This document shows, piece by piece, positions 6,280-12,516 of a stretch of DNA of 13,586 nt. Within the stretch, counting starts at the first letter, position 1. Every line of letters starts with the position of its first letter. The translations under genes and the position numbers were made by a program. The notes beneath the pieces are model-generated. The model worked only from the letters and a program-made list of their open reading frames with translations, was not told where the DNA came from and did no database searches. The DNA comes from Nitrospirota bacterium. GTDB taxonomy: Bacteria > Nitrospirota > Thermodesulfovibrionia > UBA6902 > DSMQ01. Location of the stretch: contig JACQZD010000132.1 of the NCBI GenBank assembly GCA_016207865.1, forward strand, positions 1 to 13,586. The letters run 5' to 3'.

Positions 6280-9200
6280 ATGTCGCTTGCTAATTTCCAA
6301 AATTTGTTACACAATATTCAACAAATGTTTAAAATTAAATTTTTGAGAAACATCCTGCTCATATCTCTGGCAATAGCAATAATCCTGCCTTTGTACAATG
6401 TCCTGTTCATTTACCCCTCATTTAATAAGCTTATGATGGAAACAGTTAAAGACCAGGCCTTCCGCGTAACAACACACCTGGGTTCCATGTTTGTTCCGGA
6501 AAAAAGCGAATTAAAAAGGGAATCTCTGCCGCCTAATTTTGCAAATGAGGTCAGGCTTGCCGCAAAAGACTTTGGGCTTATAAAACTGAAACTTTTTTCA
6601 AAGGCAGGCGAGGTTATATTTTCCACCGATGAGACTGAGATTGGCGAAATGAACCGGAAGCGCTATTTCCATGAAATTGTAGCGAGGGGCAATACATATA
6701 CAAATGTGGTCCCAAAAACCCAAAGGTCTGCCGAGGGTAAGATAGTCACTGTTGACGTGGTGGAGACCTATGTGCCGATCATAAGAGAGGAAGGTTTTGT
6801 CGGGGCGTTTGAAATCTATTTTGACATTACAGGCGCCAAAGGGAAGATCGGCAGTCTGATCTCACATTCCTATGCGGTGCTGTTTGTGCTTGCGTTCGGA
6901 CTTTTAACCGCAATTTTTTTAGTCTTATCAAATGCAAAAAAGACAATTGGGAGCCGTGAGAAGGCAGAAAGAGGACTTGTTGAAAAACAAAAAGACCTGG
7001 AGGCTATAAGCAACGAGCTTAAGGCCGACAGGGACCAGCTTCGCAGTTCCCTGAATATTTTTTCCCGGATAATTACGGAAGTTGAGAAGAAGAAGGGTTT
7101 TGAGACTTATCTCTACCGCCCTATAGACAACCCTCATATAGCTACATGCTGGGAGGTGAAGAACTGCAAGTACAAAGACTGCCCGGTATTCGGACAGAGG
7201 AATATCCGCTGCTGGCAGATAGCAGGCACTCACTGCGGAGGAAATGTGCAGGGAGTATTTGCAAAAAAATTCGGAGCCTGCGAAAAATGCAGTATCTATC
7301 AGGATTCCATAAAAGACCCGATGTATGAGATATGGGAGACCTTCAATAATATGATGCACATCCTTGAGAGCACGCATAAGGAACTGATAGATGCGCGTTT
7401 TTCCGCTGAAGATGCAAGCAGGCTGAAATCGGATTTTCTTGCGAACATGAGCCATGAGATACGCACTCCTATGACAGGGGTTATCGGCATGATAGACCTG
7501 GCGCTGAATACAAACCTTACCGAGGGACAGCGCGATTATCTGATTACTGCAAAAAGAAATGCTTACGAACTCCTTGAGATCATCAACGACATCCTGGATT
7601 TTTCCAAAATTGAGGCAGGAATGCTGCCGGTTGATATTATTGACTTTAACCTCCGCATGACGGTTGAGAGCGTGGCCGAGACGCTGGCGCCCCGCGCGCA
7701 GGAGAAAAATCTGGAGCTTGCATGCTTGATTCACCACACTGTTCCGTCGCTGGTGAGGGGCGATTCAGGCAGGATCCGTCAGATACTCGTAAATCTTGCG
7801 GGGAATGCAATTAAATTTACTGAAAAAGGCGAGGTCGTAATAAGAGTGGAGCTTAAACAGGAGACGGATGATAAAGTCACTGTTCTTTTTTCAGTCACGG
7901 ACACGGGCATCGGGATATCAAAGGATAAGCTGTCTATGATATTTGCACCCTTTACGCAGGCAGATACCTCAACCACCCGTAAATACGGGGGCACGGGACT
8001 GGGTCTGTCCATATCAATGCAGTTAGTCAGGTTAATGGGCGGGGAGCTGAGCGTTGAGAGCGAGGGGGGCAAAGGCAGCCGTTTCTGGTTTACCGTGCCG
8101 CTTGAAAAACAAAAGGCTGGAGATATTATTACGCATGAAGTTTACCCTGACATACACGGGGCCAAGATACTCGTTGCCGACGACAATGAAACGAACAGGA
8201 CCATCCTCTGTAAAATGCTTGAGGGTTTCGGGTGCCGTCCGTATGCGGTTGAAGATGACATAAAGGCGGTTCAGGAATTAAAGAACGCCGCCGGCTCTGA
8301 GGATCCGTTCCGGCTGTTAATCCTTGATATGCAGATACCCGGCACAGATACGACACAGGTGATACGTAACATTAAAAAGTCTTCTGATATAAACAAGACA
8401 GCAATAATTGCGCTTACCTCGCTTGCAAGCCGCGGAGACAGCGCGCAGCTGCATGAAATGGGCTGTGACGGCTATCTTGTCAAACCGATTAAACAGTCAA
8501 TGCTTTTAGATGCGATAACTACAGTCCTAAGCCCTGAAGCGGCTGCTAAGGACCTAAAGCATAAATCAATCGTGACCCGTCATACAATATCAGAGAAAAA
8601 GCGGCGCGATGTGCGCATACTTTTGGTTGAAGATAATCCGGTCAACCAGAAATTTATAACGGCGCTGCTTAATAAAGCCGGATACACTGCCGATGTTGCA
8701 GGGAACGGGAGGCTTGCAGTTGAGGCCGCAGCGGCAAATGAATATGACCTTATCCTGATGGATGTCCAGATGCCTGAGATGGATGGATTTGAGGCGACAA
8801 AAGCTATCAGGGGAAAAGAAGGCGAATCCCGGCATACTCCTATTATCGCCATGACGGCGCATGCGATGGAGGGCGACCGTGAGGCGTGTATTAACGCAGG
8901 CATGGACGATTATATTTCAAAGCCCATACAGCCGCCGGCTCTCTTTGTACTTATAGAAAAATGGATTAAGACCCGGCTTGAGAAAAAATCCGCAGGGCCT
9001 GAGCTTGTCATCACAGACGATAACATCCGCTTAAAAGATGCGGTTTTAAAAAGCATCCCTGTGGATATGAAATCGGCCATGCAGAGGTTTGGCAATGACA
9101 GGGAGTTCTTCAAGGAAATGCTTAAGGAGTTTTTGAATTATATACCGGAACACCTGAAGACGCTTTCAGAGGCTGCGGCCTCGGGGGATGCCGATGTAAT

Positions 9201-9381
9201 GCAAATAGAGGCGCACAGCATCAAGGGTGCGGCTGGCAATCTGTCTGCAGATAAGGTATATTCACTTGCATTAAGCATTGAACATAAGGCGCGGGACAGG
9301 AGCATTTCTGATGCGTCACTGCTTATAAATGAACTGAAGGACGAAGTAGACCGTTTAAATGAATTTGCAACTGCGCTATAA
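6280..9381 (+). CDS. Hybrid histidine kinase with Cys-rich module, two receivers and HPt
   Basis: A 1033-residue inner-membrane phosphorelay kinase. Order of parts: TM1 about 22-43; periplasmic Cache-like sensor about 44-195; TM2 about 197-217; coiled coil about 222-262 with no obvious HAMP; Cys-rich module 289-340 (C290, C296, C301, C311, C319, C334, C337; CWEVKNC, CWQIAGTHCGG, CEKCSIY); HisKA with phospho-acceptor H392 in MSHEIRTPM; HATPase with the N-box around N505/N509, DTGIGI (541-546) and GGTGLGLS (570-577); receiver 1 about 628-750 (D634, D635, phospho-D683, T713, K735); receiver 2 about 778-892 (E784, D785, phospho-D828, T859, K881); and a C-terminal HPt with H979 in EAHSIKGAAGN. All phosphorelay residues appear intact. 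The ATG at 6280 has AGGTG upstream. It is divergent from the binding-protein operon and followed by a receiver-GGDEF gene, the likely acceptor of phosphate from the HPt. Confidence 0.95.
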   Translation: MSLANFQNLLHNIQQMFKIKFLRNILLISLAIAIILPLYNVLFIYPSFNKLMMETVKDQAFRVTTHLGSMFVPEKSELKRESLPPNFANEVRLAAKDFGLIKLKLFSKAGEVIFSTDETEIGEMNRKRYFHEIVARGNTYTNVVPKTQRSAEGKIVTVDVVETYVPIIREEGFVGAFEIYFDITGAKGKIGSLISHSYAVLFVLAFGLLTAIFLVLSNAKKTIGSREKAERGLVEKQKDLEAISNELKADRDQLRSSLNIFSRIITEVEKKKGFETYLYRPIDNPHIATCWEVKNCKYKDCPVFGQRNIRCWQIAGTHCGGNVQGVFAKKFGACEKCSIYQDSIKDPMYEIWETFNNMMHILESTHKELIDARFSAEDASRLKSDFLANMSHEIRTPMTGVIGMIDLALNTNLTEGQRDYLITAKRNAYELLEIINDILDFSKIEAGMLPVDIIDFNLRMTVESVAETLAPRAQEKNLELACLIHHTVPSLVRGDSGRIRQILVNLAGNAIKFTEKGEVVIRVELKQETDDKVTVLFSVTDTGIGISKDKLSMIFAPFTQADTSTTRKYGGTGLGLSISMQLVRLMGGELSVESEGGKGSRFWFTVPLEKQKAGDIITHEVYPDIHGAKILVADDNETNRTILCKMLEGFGCRPYAVEDDIKAVQELKNAAGSEDPFRLLILDMQIPGTDTTQVIRNIKKSSDINKTAIIALTSLASRGDSAQLHEMGCDGYLVKPIKQSMLLDAITTVLSPEAAAKDLKHKSIVTRHTISEKKRRDVRILLVEDNPVNQKFITALLNKAGYTADVAGNGRLAVEAAAANEYDLILMDVQMPEMDGFEATKAIRGKEGESRHTPIIAMTAHAMEGDREACINAGMDDYISKPIQPPALFVLIEKWIKTRLEKKSAGPELVITDDNIRLKDAVLKSIPVDMKSAMQRFGNDREFFKEMLKEFLNYIPEHLKTLSEAAASGDADVMQIEAHSIKGAAGNLSADKVYSLALSIEHKARDRSISDASLLINELKDEVDRLNEFATAL

Positions 9382-9393
9382 TATGAAACGTAA

Positions 9394-9559
9394 TTACTAA
9401 GGGGGTCACATAAGTAAAGCCTCATAATTTGTCATTCCCGCAAGCGGAGCGCGTCGGGAATCCTTCTGAAAACAAAGAAAGATTCCGGACAAAGATTCCG
9501 GACAAGCCGGAATGACAGAATAGCCGGGAATGTCGCTTTACTTATGACTGTCTTAGTAA
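9394..9559. repeat. Long imperfect inverted repeat enclosing a palindromic element
   Basis: The left arm (9394-9420) reads ttactaag, 7 nt, cataagtaaagc. The right arm (9535-9559) is its reverse complement with a 5-nt spacer, gctttacttatg, actgt, cttagtaa. Twenty of the paired bases match exactly, in blocks of 12 and 8. The loop of about 114 nt contains dispersed repeat copy 4. The element fills most of the 211-bp gap between the kinase and the diguanylate cyclase genes. It looks like a repeat nested within a repeat, or a non-autonomous mobile unit. No ORF lies in it. Confidence 0.7.
9431..9516 (+). repeat. Bipartite palindromic dispersed repeat, copy 4
   Basis: It begins gtcattcccgcaag and ends gacaagccggaatgac. 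Both halves match copy 2 (854-930, opposite orientation), including the gcgcgtcgggaatc segment. The right half carries an internal tandem duplication of gattccggacaa. It lies in the loop of the larger inverted repeat 9394-9559. Confidence 0.8.
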
Positions 9560-9592
9560 CAGGGAATTTAGTTTTAATGCGGAGGGTTTGCG

Positions 9593-10543
9593 ATGAAGAG
9601 GATACTGATAGCAGAGGATGACCTTATATCAAGACGGCTTTTGCAGAAGACGCTTGAGGAGTGGGGTTATGAGGTCACGCAGGTTAAAGACGGGCAGGAG
9701 GCCTGGGCTTTTTTACAGAAAGAAGACATACGGCTTGTCATTGCAGACTGGATAATGCCCGGCATAAACGGAATCACATTATGCCGTAGTATCCGCGAAT
9801 CAAAGATGCCCGGATATGTCTACTTTATCCTTCTTACGGGCAAAGATACAAAAGAGGACATGATTAAAGGGCTTGAAGCCGGAGCCGACGATTATGTGAC
9901 AAAGCCGTTTGACCGTAATGAATTGCAGGTGAAGGTGCGCGCAGGTGAACGCATTATAGAGCTTGAGAGGGAGCTTACGCAGAAGCATGATGAGCTTAAT
10001 AAATTAAATCTGGTCCTTGAAGAGCTGATAAGGATTGACCCCCTTATGAATATAGGGAACCGCAGGAGTTTTTATGAATGCATAGACAAGGTGCATAACC
10101 GGGCGTACAGATATGCATATAATTATGGAATAATCATGTGCGACATAGATGACTTTAAGGCGTATAATGACATTTACGGGCACCTGCCCGGCGACAATAT
10201 CCTTAAAACCGTTGCAGACTCAATCAAAACGACAATGCGCATGTCGGACGATATATTCAGGTTCGGCGGCGAAGAGATTGTTGTTATCCTGCCTGAACAG
10301 GATATTGAAACTACCCTGCTGGCAGCCGAAAGGATAAGAAAGGCGATTGAGTCGCTCAATATAGAGCACAAAGGCAGTAAGAGCGGCAAGCTGACTGTGA
10401 GCTGCGGTGTTTCCGCTTGTTTTACCACTGAGTGCAAGGGGGACAACAAAAAGTGGGAAATCGTCCTGGACCATGCGGACCAGGCGTTATATAAGGCAAA
10501 AGAAGAGGGTAAAAACAAGGTAAGCTCATATAAACAGCATTAA
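9593..10543 (+). CDS. PleD-like response regulator: receiver-GGDEF diguanylate cyclase
   Basis: A 316-residue soluble two-domain regulator. The receiver covers about residues 1-118 with acid pocket D9/D10, phospho-acceptor D52 (in ADWIMPG), T82 and K104 (YVTKPF). A helical linker (about 119-147) joins the GGDEF domain (148-312). This has metal-binding D184 in CDIDDFK, the active-site loop RFGGEEIV (G225-E228), and an RxxD inhibitory site at R216-D219 exactly five residues before GGEE. It should make cyclic di-GMP from two GTP when phosphorylated and be product-inhibited. The active loop is GGEEI rather than GGEEF, a mild change. A strong GGAGGG lies 7 nt before the ATG. It follows the hybrid kinase in the same direction, so it is the probable phosphorelay output; the 211-bp repeat-filled gap leaves open a separate promoter. 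Confidence 0.93.
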   Translation: MKRILIAEDDLISRRLLQKTLEEWGYEVTQVKDGQEAWAFLQKEDIRLVIADWIMPGINGITLCRSIRESKMPGYVYFILLTGKDTKEDMIKGLEAGADDYVTKPFDRNELQVKVRAGERIIELERELTQKHDELNKLNLVLEELIRIDPLMNIGNRRSFYECIDKVHNRAYRYAYNYGIIMCDIDDFKAYNDIYGHLPGDNILKTVADSIKTTMRMSDDIFRFGGEEIVVILPEQDIETTLLAAERIRKAIESLNIEHKGSKSGKLTVSCGVSACFTTECKGDNKKWEIVLDHADQALYKAKEEGKNKVSSYKQH

Positions 10544-10550
10544 AATAATC

Positions 10551-10580
10551 TTGACAATTCTAATGATAATATGATATTAA
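10551..10580 (+). promoter_or_regulatory. Candidate sigma-70 promoter for the small lipoprotein
   Basis: A perfect TTGACA (10551-10556) is followed after 18 bp by TATTAA (10575-10580), in an AT-rich gap directly after the diguanylate cyclase stop. The start site would fall near 10587, giving a leader of about 55 nt before the ATG at 10643. The -35 is convincing; the choice of -10 is less so. Confidence 0.5.
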
Positions 10581-10642
10581 ATGTGTCAGTTTGGCAGGAC
10601 TTAATAACCTGAGATATGATTTTGGAAGGAGGTGAATATACA

Positions 10643-10807
10643 ATGAAGAAACTTATGGCATTATTGTTCTCCATGTTATTAATTGCGGCCTTAGCGCTTA
10701 CAATAGGTTGCAAGAAACCAGAGGAACCGGCACCAGCGGCAGAACCGGCACCGGCGGCAGAACCGGCACCGGCGCCAGCACCGGCACCAGCAGAGCCGGC
10801 GAAGTAA
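10643..10807 (+). CDS. Small Ala/Pro/Glu-rich predicted lipoprotein
   Basis: A 54-residue protein of unknown function. Residues 1-22 are a lipoprotein signal: MKK, a Leu/Ala hydrophobic core, then LTIGC with the candidate lipidated Cys at 23 (Thr at -3 is less usual). The mature chain is only about 32 residues, K-K-P-E-E then repeats of EPAPAA and APAP, and so is probably extended and unstructured in the periplasm. An ATG nine codons upstream is rejected, because AAGGAGGTG at 10626-10634 sits 8 nt before the ATG at 10643, a near-perfect ribosome binding site. The strong site, own promoter and strong terminator suggest an abundant, separately expressed product. It might be a spacer-like envelope component; no homology-based function can be claimed. 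Confidence 0.75.
   Translation: MKKLMALLFSMLLIAALALTIGCKKPEEPAPAAEPAPAAEPAPAPAPAPAEPAK
10724..10777 (+). repeat. Three tandem 18-bp coding repeats
   Basis: Three successive copies of gaaccggcaccrgcggca-like 18-mers (10724-10741, 10742-10759, 10760-10777) encode EPAPAA units in the lipoprotein. The third drifts into APAP. Such in-frame repeats can gain or lose units by slippage without shifting frame. Confidence 0.8.
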
Positions 10808-10823
10808 CATTTTCAAACAACCG

Positions 10824-10858
10824 AGGGGCAGGGAGCATTTCCTGCCCCTTGCTTTTTT
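10824..10858 (+). terminator. Rho-independent terminator after the lipoprotein gene
   Basis: A 9-bp GC-rich perfect stem (AGGGGCAGG 10824-10832 with CCTGCCCCT 10841-10849) and an 8-nt loop are followed by TGCTTTTTT. It lies 16 nt after the lipoprotein stop codon. Confidence 0.88.
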
Positions 10859-10885
10859 GCATGCGATGTGATAATCTAATATAGT
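10857..10885 (+). promoter_or_regulatory. Candidate promoter for rimP-nusA
   Basis: TTGCAT (10857-10862), a 17-bp spacer and TATAGT (10880-10885, five of six consensus bases) lie just after the lipoprotein terminator. A start near 10892 would give a leader of about 57 nt containing the hairpin at 10909-10932. The -35 is weak (three of six). Confidence 0.45.
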
Positions 10886-10908
10886 TTACTACGGAGTCTT
10901 TTATACTG

Positions 10909-10940
10909 AAAGAGTGGGTCTTCCCACTCTTTTATTTTTG
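10909..10940 (+). terminator. Terminator-like hairpin in the rimP-nusA leader
   Basis: A 10-bp perfect stem (AAAGAGTGGG 10909-10918 with CCCACTCTTT 10923-10932) and a tight TCTT loop are followed by TATTTTTG, so the T-run is interrupted by one A. It ends 9 nt before the rimP ATG. It may be a second terminator for upstream transcription, or an attenuator for rimP-nusA. Confidence 0.7.
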
Positions 10941-10948
10941 TAAAAAAG

Positions 10949-11303
10949 ATGGATATTGATAAGTTAAAGGCGAGAGTAAGAGAAATTACCGCCCCAGTAC
11001 TGTCTGACCTGGGGGTTGAACTGGATGATATGGAACTTATGAAAATGGGGAGCAAGTTTCTTTTGCGTAGAGGTGTCGTCTCCCGGGCTTGACAGGCCTC
11101 TGAGGAAGCCGGGTGATTTTAAGAGATTTGCGGGAAAGACCGTCAGAATTGTTACGTCAAAGGCAATTGAGAACCAGTCATTTTTTATCGGTGAAATATC
11201 CGGGGCAGGGGAAGATGGAGTAGAACTGGCGCTGCCCAAGGGCAGGACGGTAACCATACCGTATGAGAATATTTCCAGGGCAAGGCTGGAGGTTAAAATT
11301 TAA
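10949..11303 (+). pseudogene. rimP: rimP disrupted by internal deletion and frameshift
   Basis: RimP is the ribosome maturation factor for the 30S subunit, normally about 150 residues and encoded just before nusA. Here ATG 10949 opens with a good RimP N-terminus (ITAPVLSDLGVELDDMELMK, then FLLR), but this frame stops at TGA 11090-11092 after 47 residues. The C-terminal part is intact in the +1 frame: VEVSSPGLDRPLRKPGDF from 11067, running through the SH3-like domain to TAA 11301-11303. The joint lies around 11060-11068. By comparison with E. coli RimP as remembered, about 35 residues between the LR strand and EVSSPGL are missing, so the loss is about 110 bp and not a multiple of three. A GTG at 11073 could still start a 76-residue C-terminal fragment. 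It may be a genuine decay event or an assembly collapse. Confidence 0.85.
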
Positions 11304-11306
11304 CAT

Positions 11307-12422
11307 ATGAGCCGCGAACTGATTAACATTATTGAACAGATGAGCAAGGAAAAAGGAATCTCAAAGGAGTCTCTTATTGAGAACCTGGAGACTGCGCTTT
11401 TGTCTGCGGCGCGCAAAAAATACGGCTTAAATATAAATTTGAACATCAAGATTACCCCTAATACGGGAGACATATCTTTAACCGCATTCAAGAAAGTTGT
11501 TCAAAAGGTCGCAAATCCAAACGAAGAGATGTCGCTTGCCGAGGCAAAAAAGATAGACCCTGCGAAAAATATTAGTGATGAGATTGAAGCTCCGGTGGCG
11601 CTCTTTGACTTTGGAAGGATTGCCGCCCAGACGGCGAAACAGGTGCTTTTTCAGAAGGTCCGGGAGGCTGAGAGAGGCGCTATTTTTGATGAATACAAAG
11701 ATAAAATAGGACAGATTATAAGCGGCATTGTAATCAGAAAGGAAAAGGGCTGTTATTTTGTTGCGCTCGGCAGGGCCGAGGCAACGCTTCCCATAAAGGA
11801 TACAATACCCGCGGAGACGCTTAAAAGGGGCGAGACAATCAGGGCGTATATTGAGGATGTCAGGGTTACACCGAAGGGTCCTGTAATTTTATTGTCAAGG
11901 ACTCACCCCAGTTTCGTCGGCGAGCTTTTCAAAATGGAGATACCCGAAATTTATGAGGGGCTTGTTACCATTAAGAACATTGTCAGGGAGGCAGGCGACA
12001 GGACGAAATTAACCGTGTCTTCAAAGAACCAGCAGATTGACCCTGTAGGAGCCTGCGTAGGGATTAAGGGCACAAGAGTGCAGTCCATTGTCAGGGAGCT
12101 TAAAGGCGAGAGAATTGACATAATACCATGGACCGACGACCCGAGGGTGCTTATAGCAAAGGCGCTGAGTCCGGCAAGCGTGGAGAAAATAGGGATAAAT
12201 GAAGAGGAAAAATCCGCAATGGTTGTTGTCAACGACCAGCAGCTCTCGGTAGCCATCGGGAAGAAAGGGCAGAACGTCAGGCTGGCGATGAAGCTTACCG
12301 GATGGGATATTGATATAATCAGCAATACCGAGTATGACAAGATGAAGGCAGAAGAATTACAGGCAGTAGAAATAGAGGCGACTGTTAAAGAGAAAAAGCG
12401 CAAAGAAAACAGAACCTCATAA
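11307..12422 (+). CDS. nusA: Transcription termination/antitermination factor NusA
   Basis: A 371-residue NusA, the same length class as Gram-positive NusA and lacking the C-terminal acidic repeats of the E. coli protein. Parts in order: N-terminal RNA polymerase-binding domain about 1-125 (EALLSAARKKYG-like block, FDFGRIAAQTAKQV at 100-113), S1 domain about 133-198, KH1 about 205-278 with GACVGIKGTRVQ, and KH2 about 280-345 with VAIGKKGQNVRLA, then a charged tail. It binds RNA polymerase and nascent RNA to promote pausing and intrinsic termination, and takes part in rRNA antitermination. It starts 3 nt after the rimP stop; a GGAGG at 11288-11292 is rather far (14 nt), so coupling to the upstream gene may matter. 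The usual ylxR-infB does not follow; recG does. Confidence 0.97.
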   Translation: MSRELINIIEQMSKEKGISKESLIENLETALLSAARKKYGLNINLNIKITPNTGDISLTAFKKVVQKVANPNEEMSLAEAKKIDPAKNISDEIEAPVALFDFGRIAAQTAKQVLFQKVREAERGAIFDEYKDKIGQIISGIVIRKEKGCYFVALGRAEATLPIKDTIPAETLKRGETIRAYIEDVRVTPKGPVILLSRTHPSFVGELFKMEIPEIYEGLVTIKNIVREAGDRTKLTVSSKNQQIDPVGACVGIKGTRVQSIVRELKGERIDIIPWTDDPRVLIAKALSPASVEKIGINEEEKSAMVVVNDQQLSVAIGKKGQNVRLAMKLTGWDIDIISNTEYDKMKAEELQAVEIEATVKEKKRKENRTS

Positions 12423-12455
12423 AAAGCAATTCACCACTGAGGGAATATTCATTTT

Positions 12456-12516
12456 AAATTTATCATTGAAAATTTATCATTAAAATTTGCAATTTGAAAT
12501 GATAATTGATAATTTT
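12456..12516. repeat. AT-rich repeat with direct and inverted copies, overlapping the recG start
   Basis: Two direct copies of aaatttatcatt (12456-12467 and 12470-12481) are followed by inverted words aatgata and ttgataatttt (12498-12516), making an imperfect AT palindrome. It fills the gap between nusA and recG and runs into the first codons of recG. It is not a clean terminator, and no Shine-Dalgarno is visible in it. Confidence 0.55.

Noticed and set aside
6928..7737. Open frame of 269 codons on the minus strand, opposite the hybrid kinase
   Set aside because: It runs antisense to the Cys-rich module and HisKA of a complete kinase and shows no family motif or ribosome binding site.
9382..9592. 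CRISPR-like or riboswitch reading of the repeats between kinase and cyclase
   Set aside because: There are inverted arms and a single bipartite palindrome, but no regular direct repeats with unique spacers and no recognised aptamer core.
10616..10642. Upstream ATG for the small lipoprotein
   Set aside because: It would put nine extra residues, encoded by the Shine-Dalgarno region itself, before a typical lipoprotein signal.
11040..11100. Programmed ribosomal frameshift as the explanation for split rimP
   Set aside because: There is no slippery heptamer at the joint, and a simple slip would not restore the roughly 35 missing family residues.
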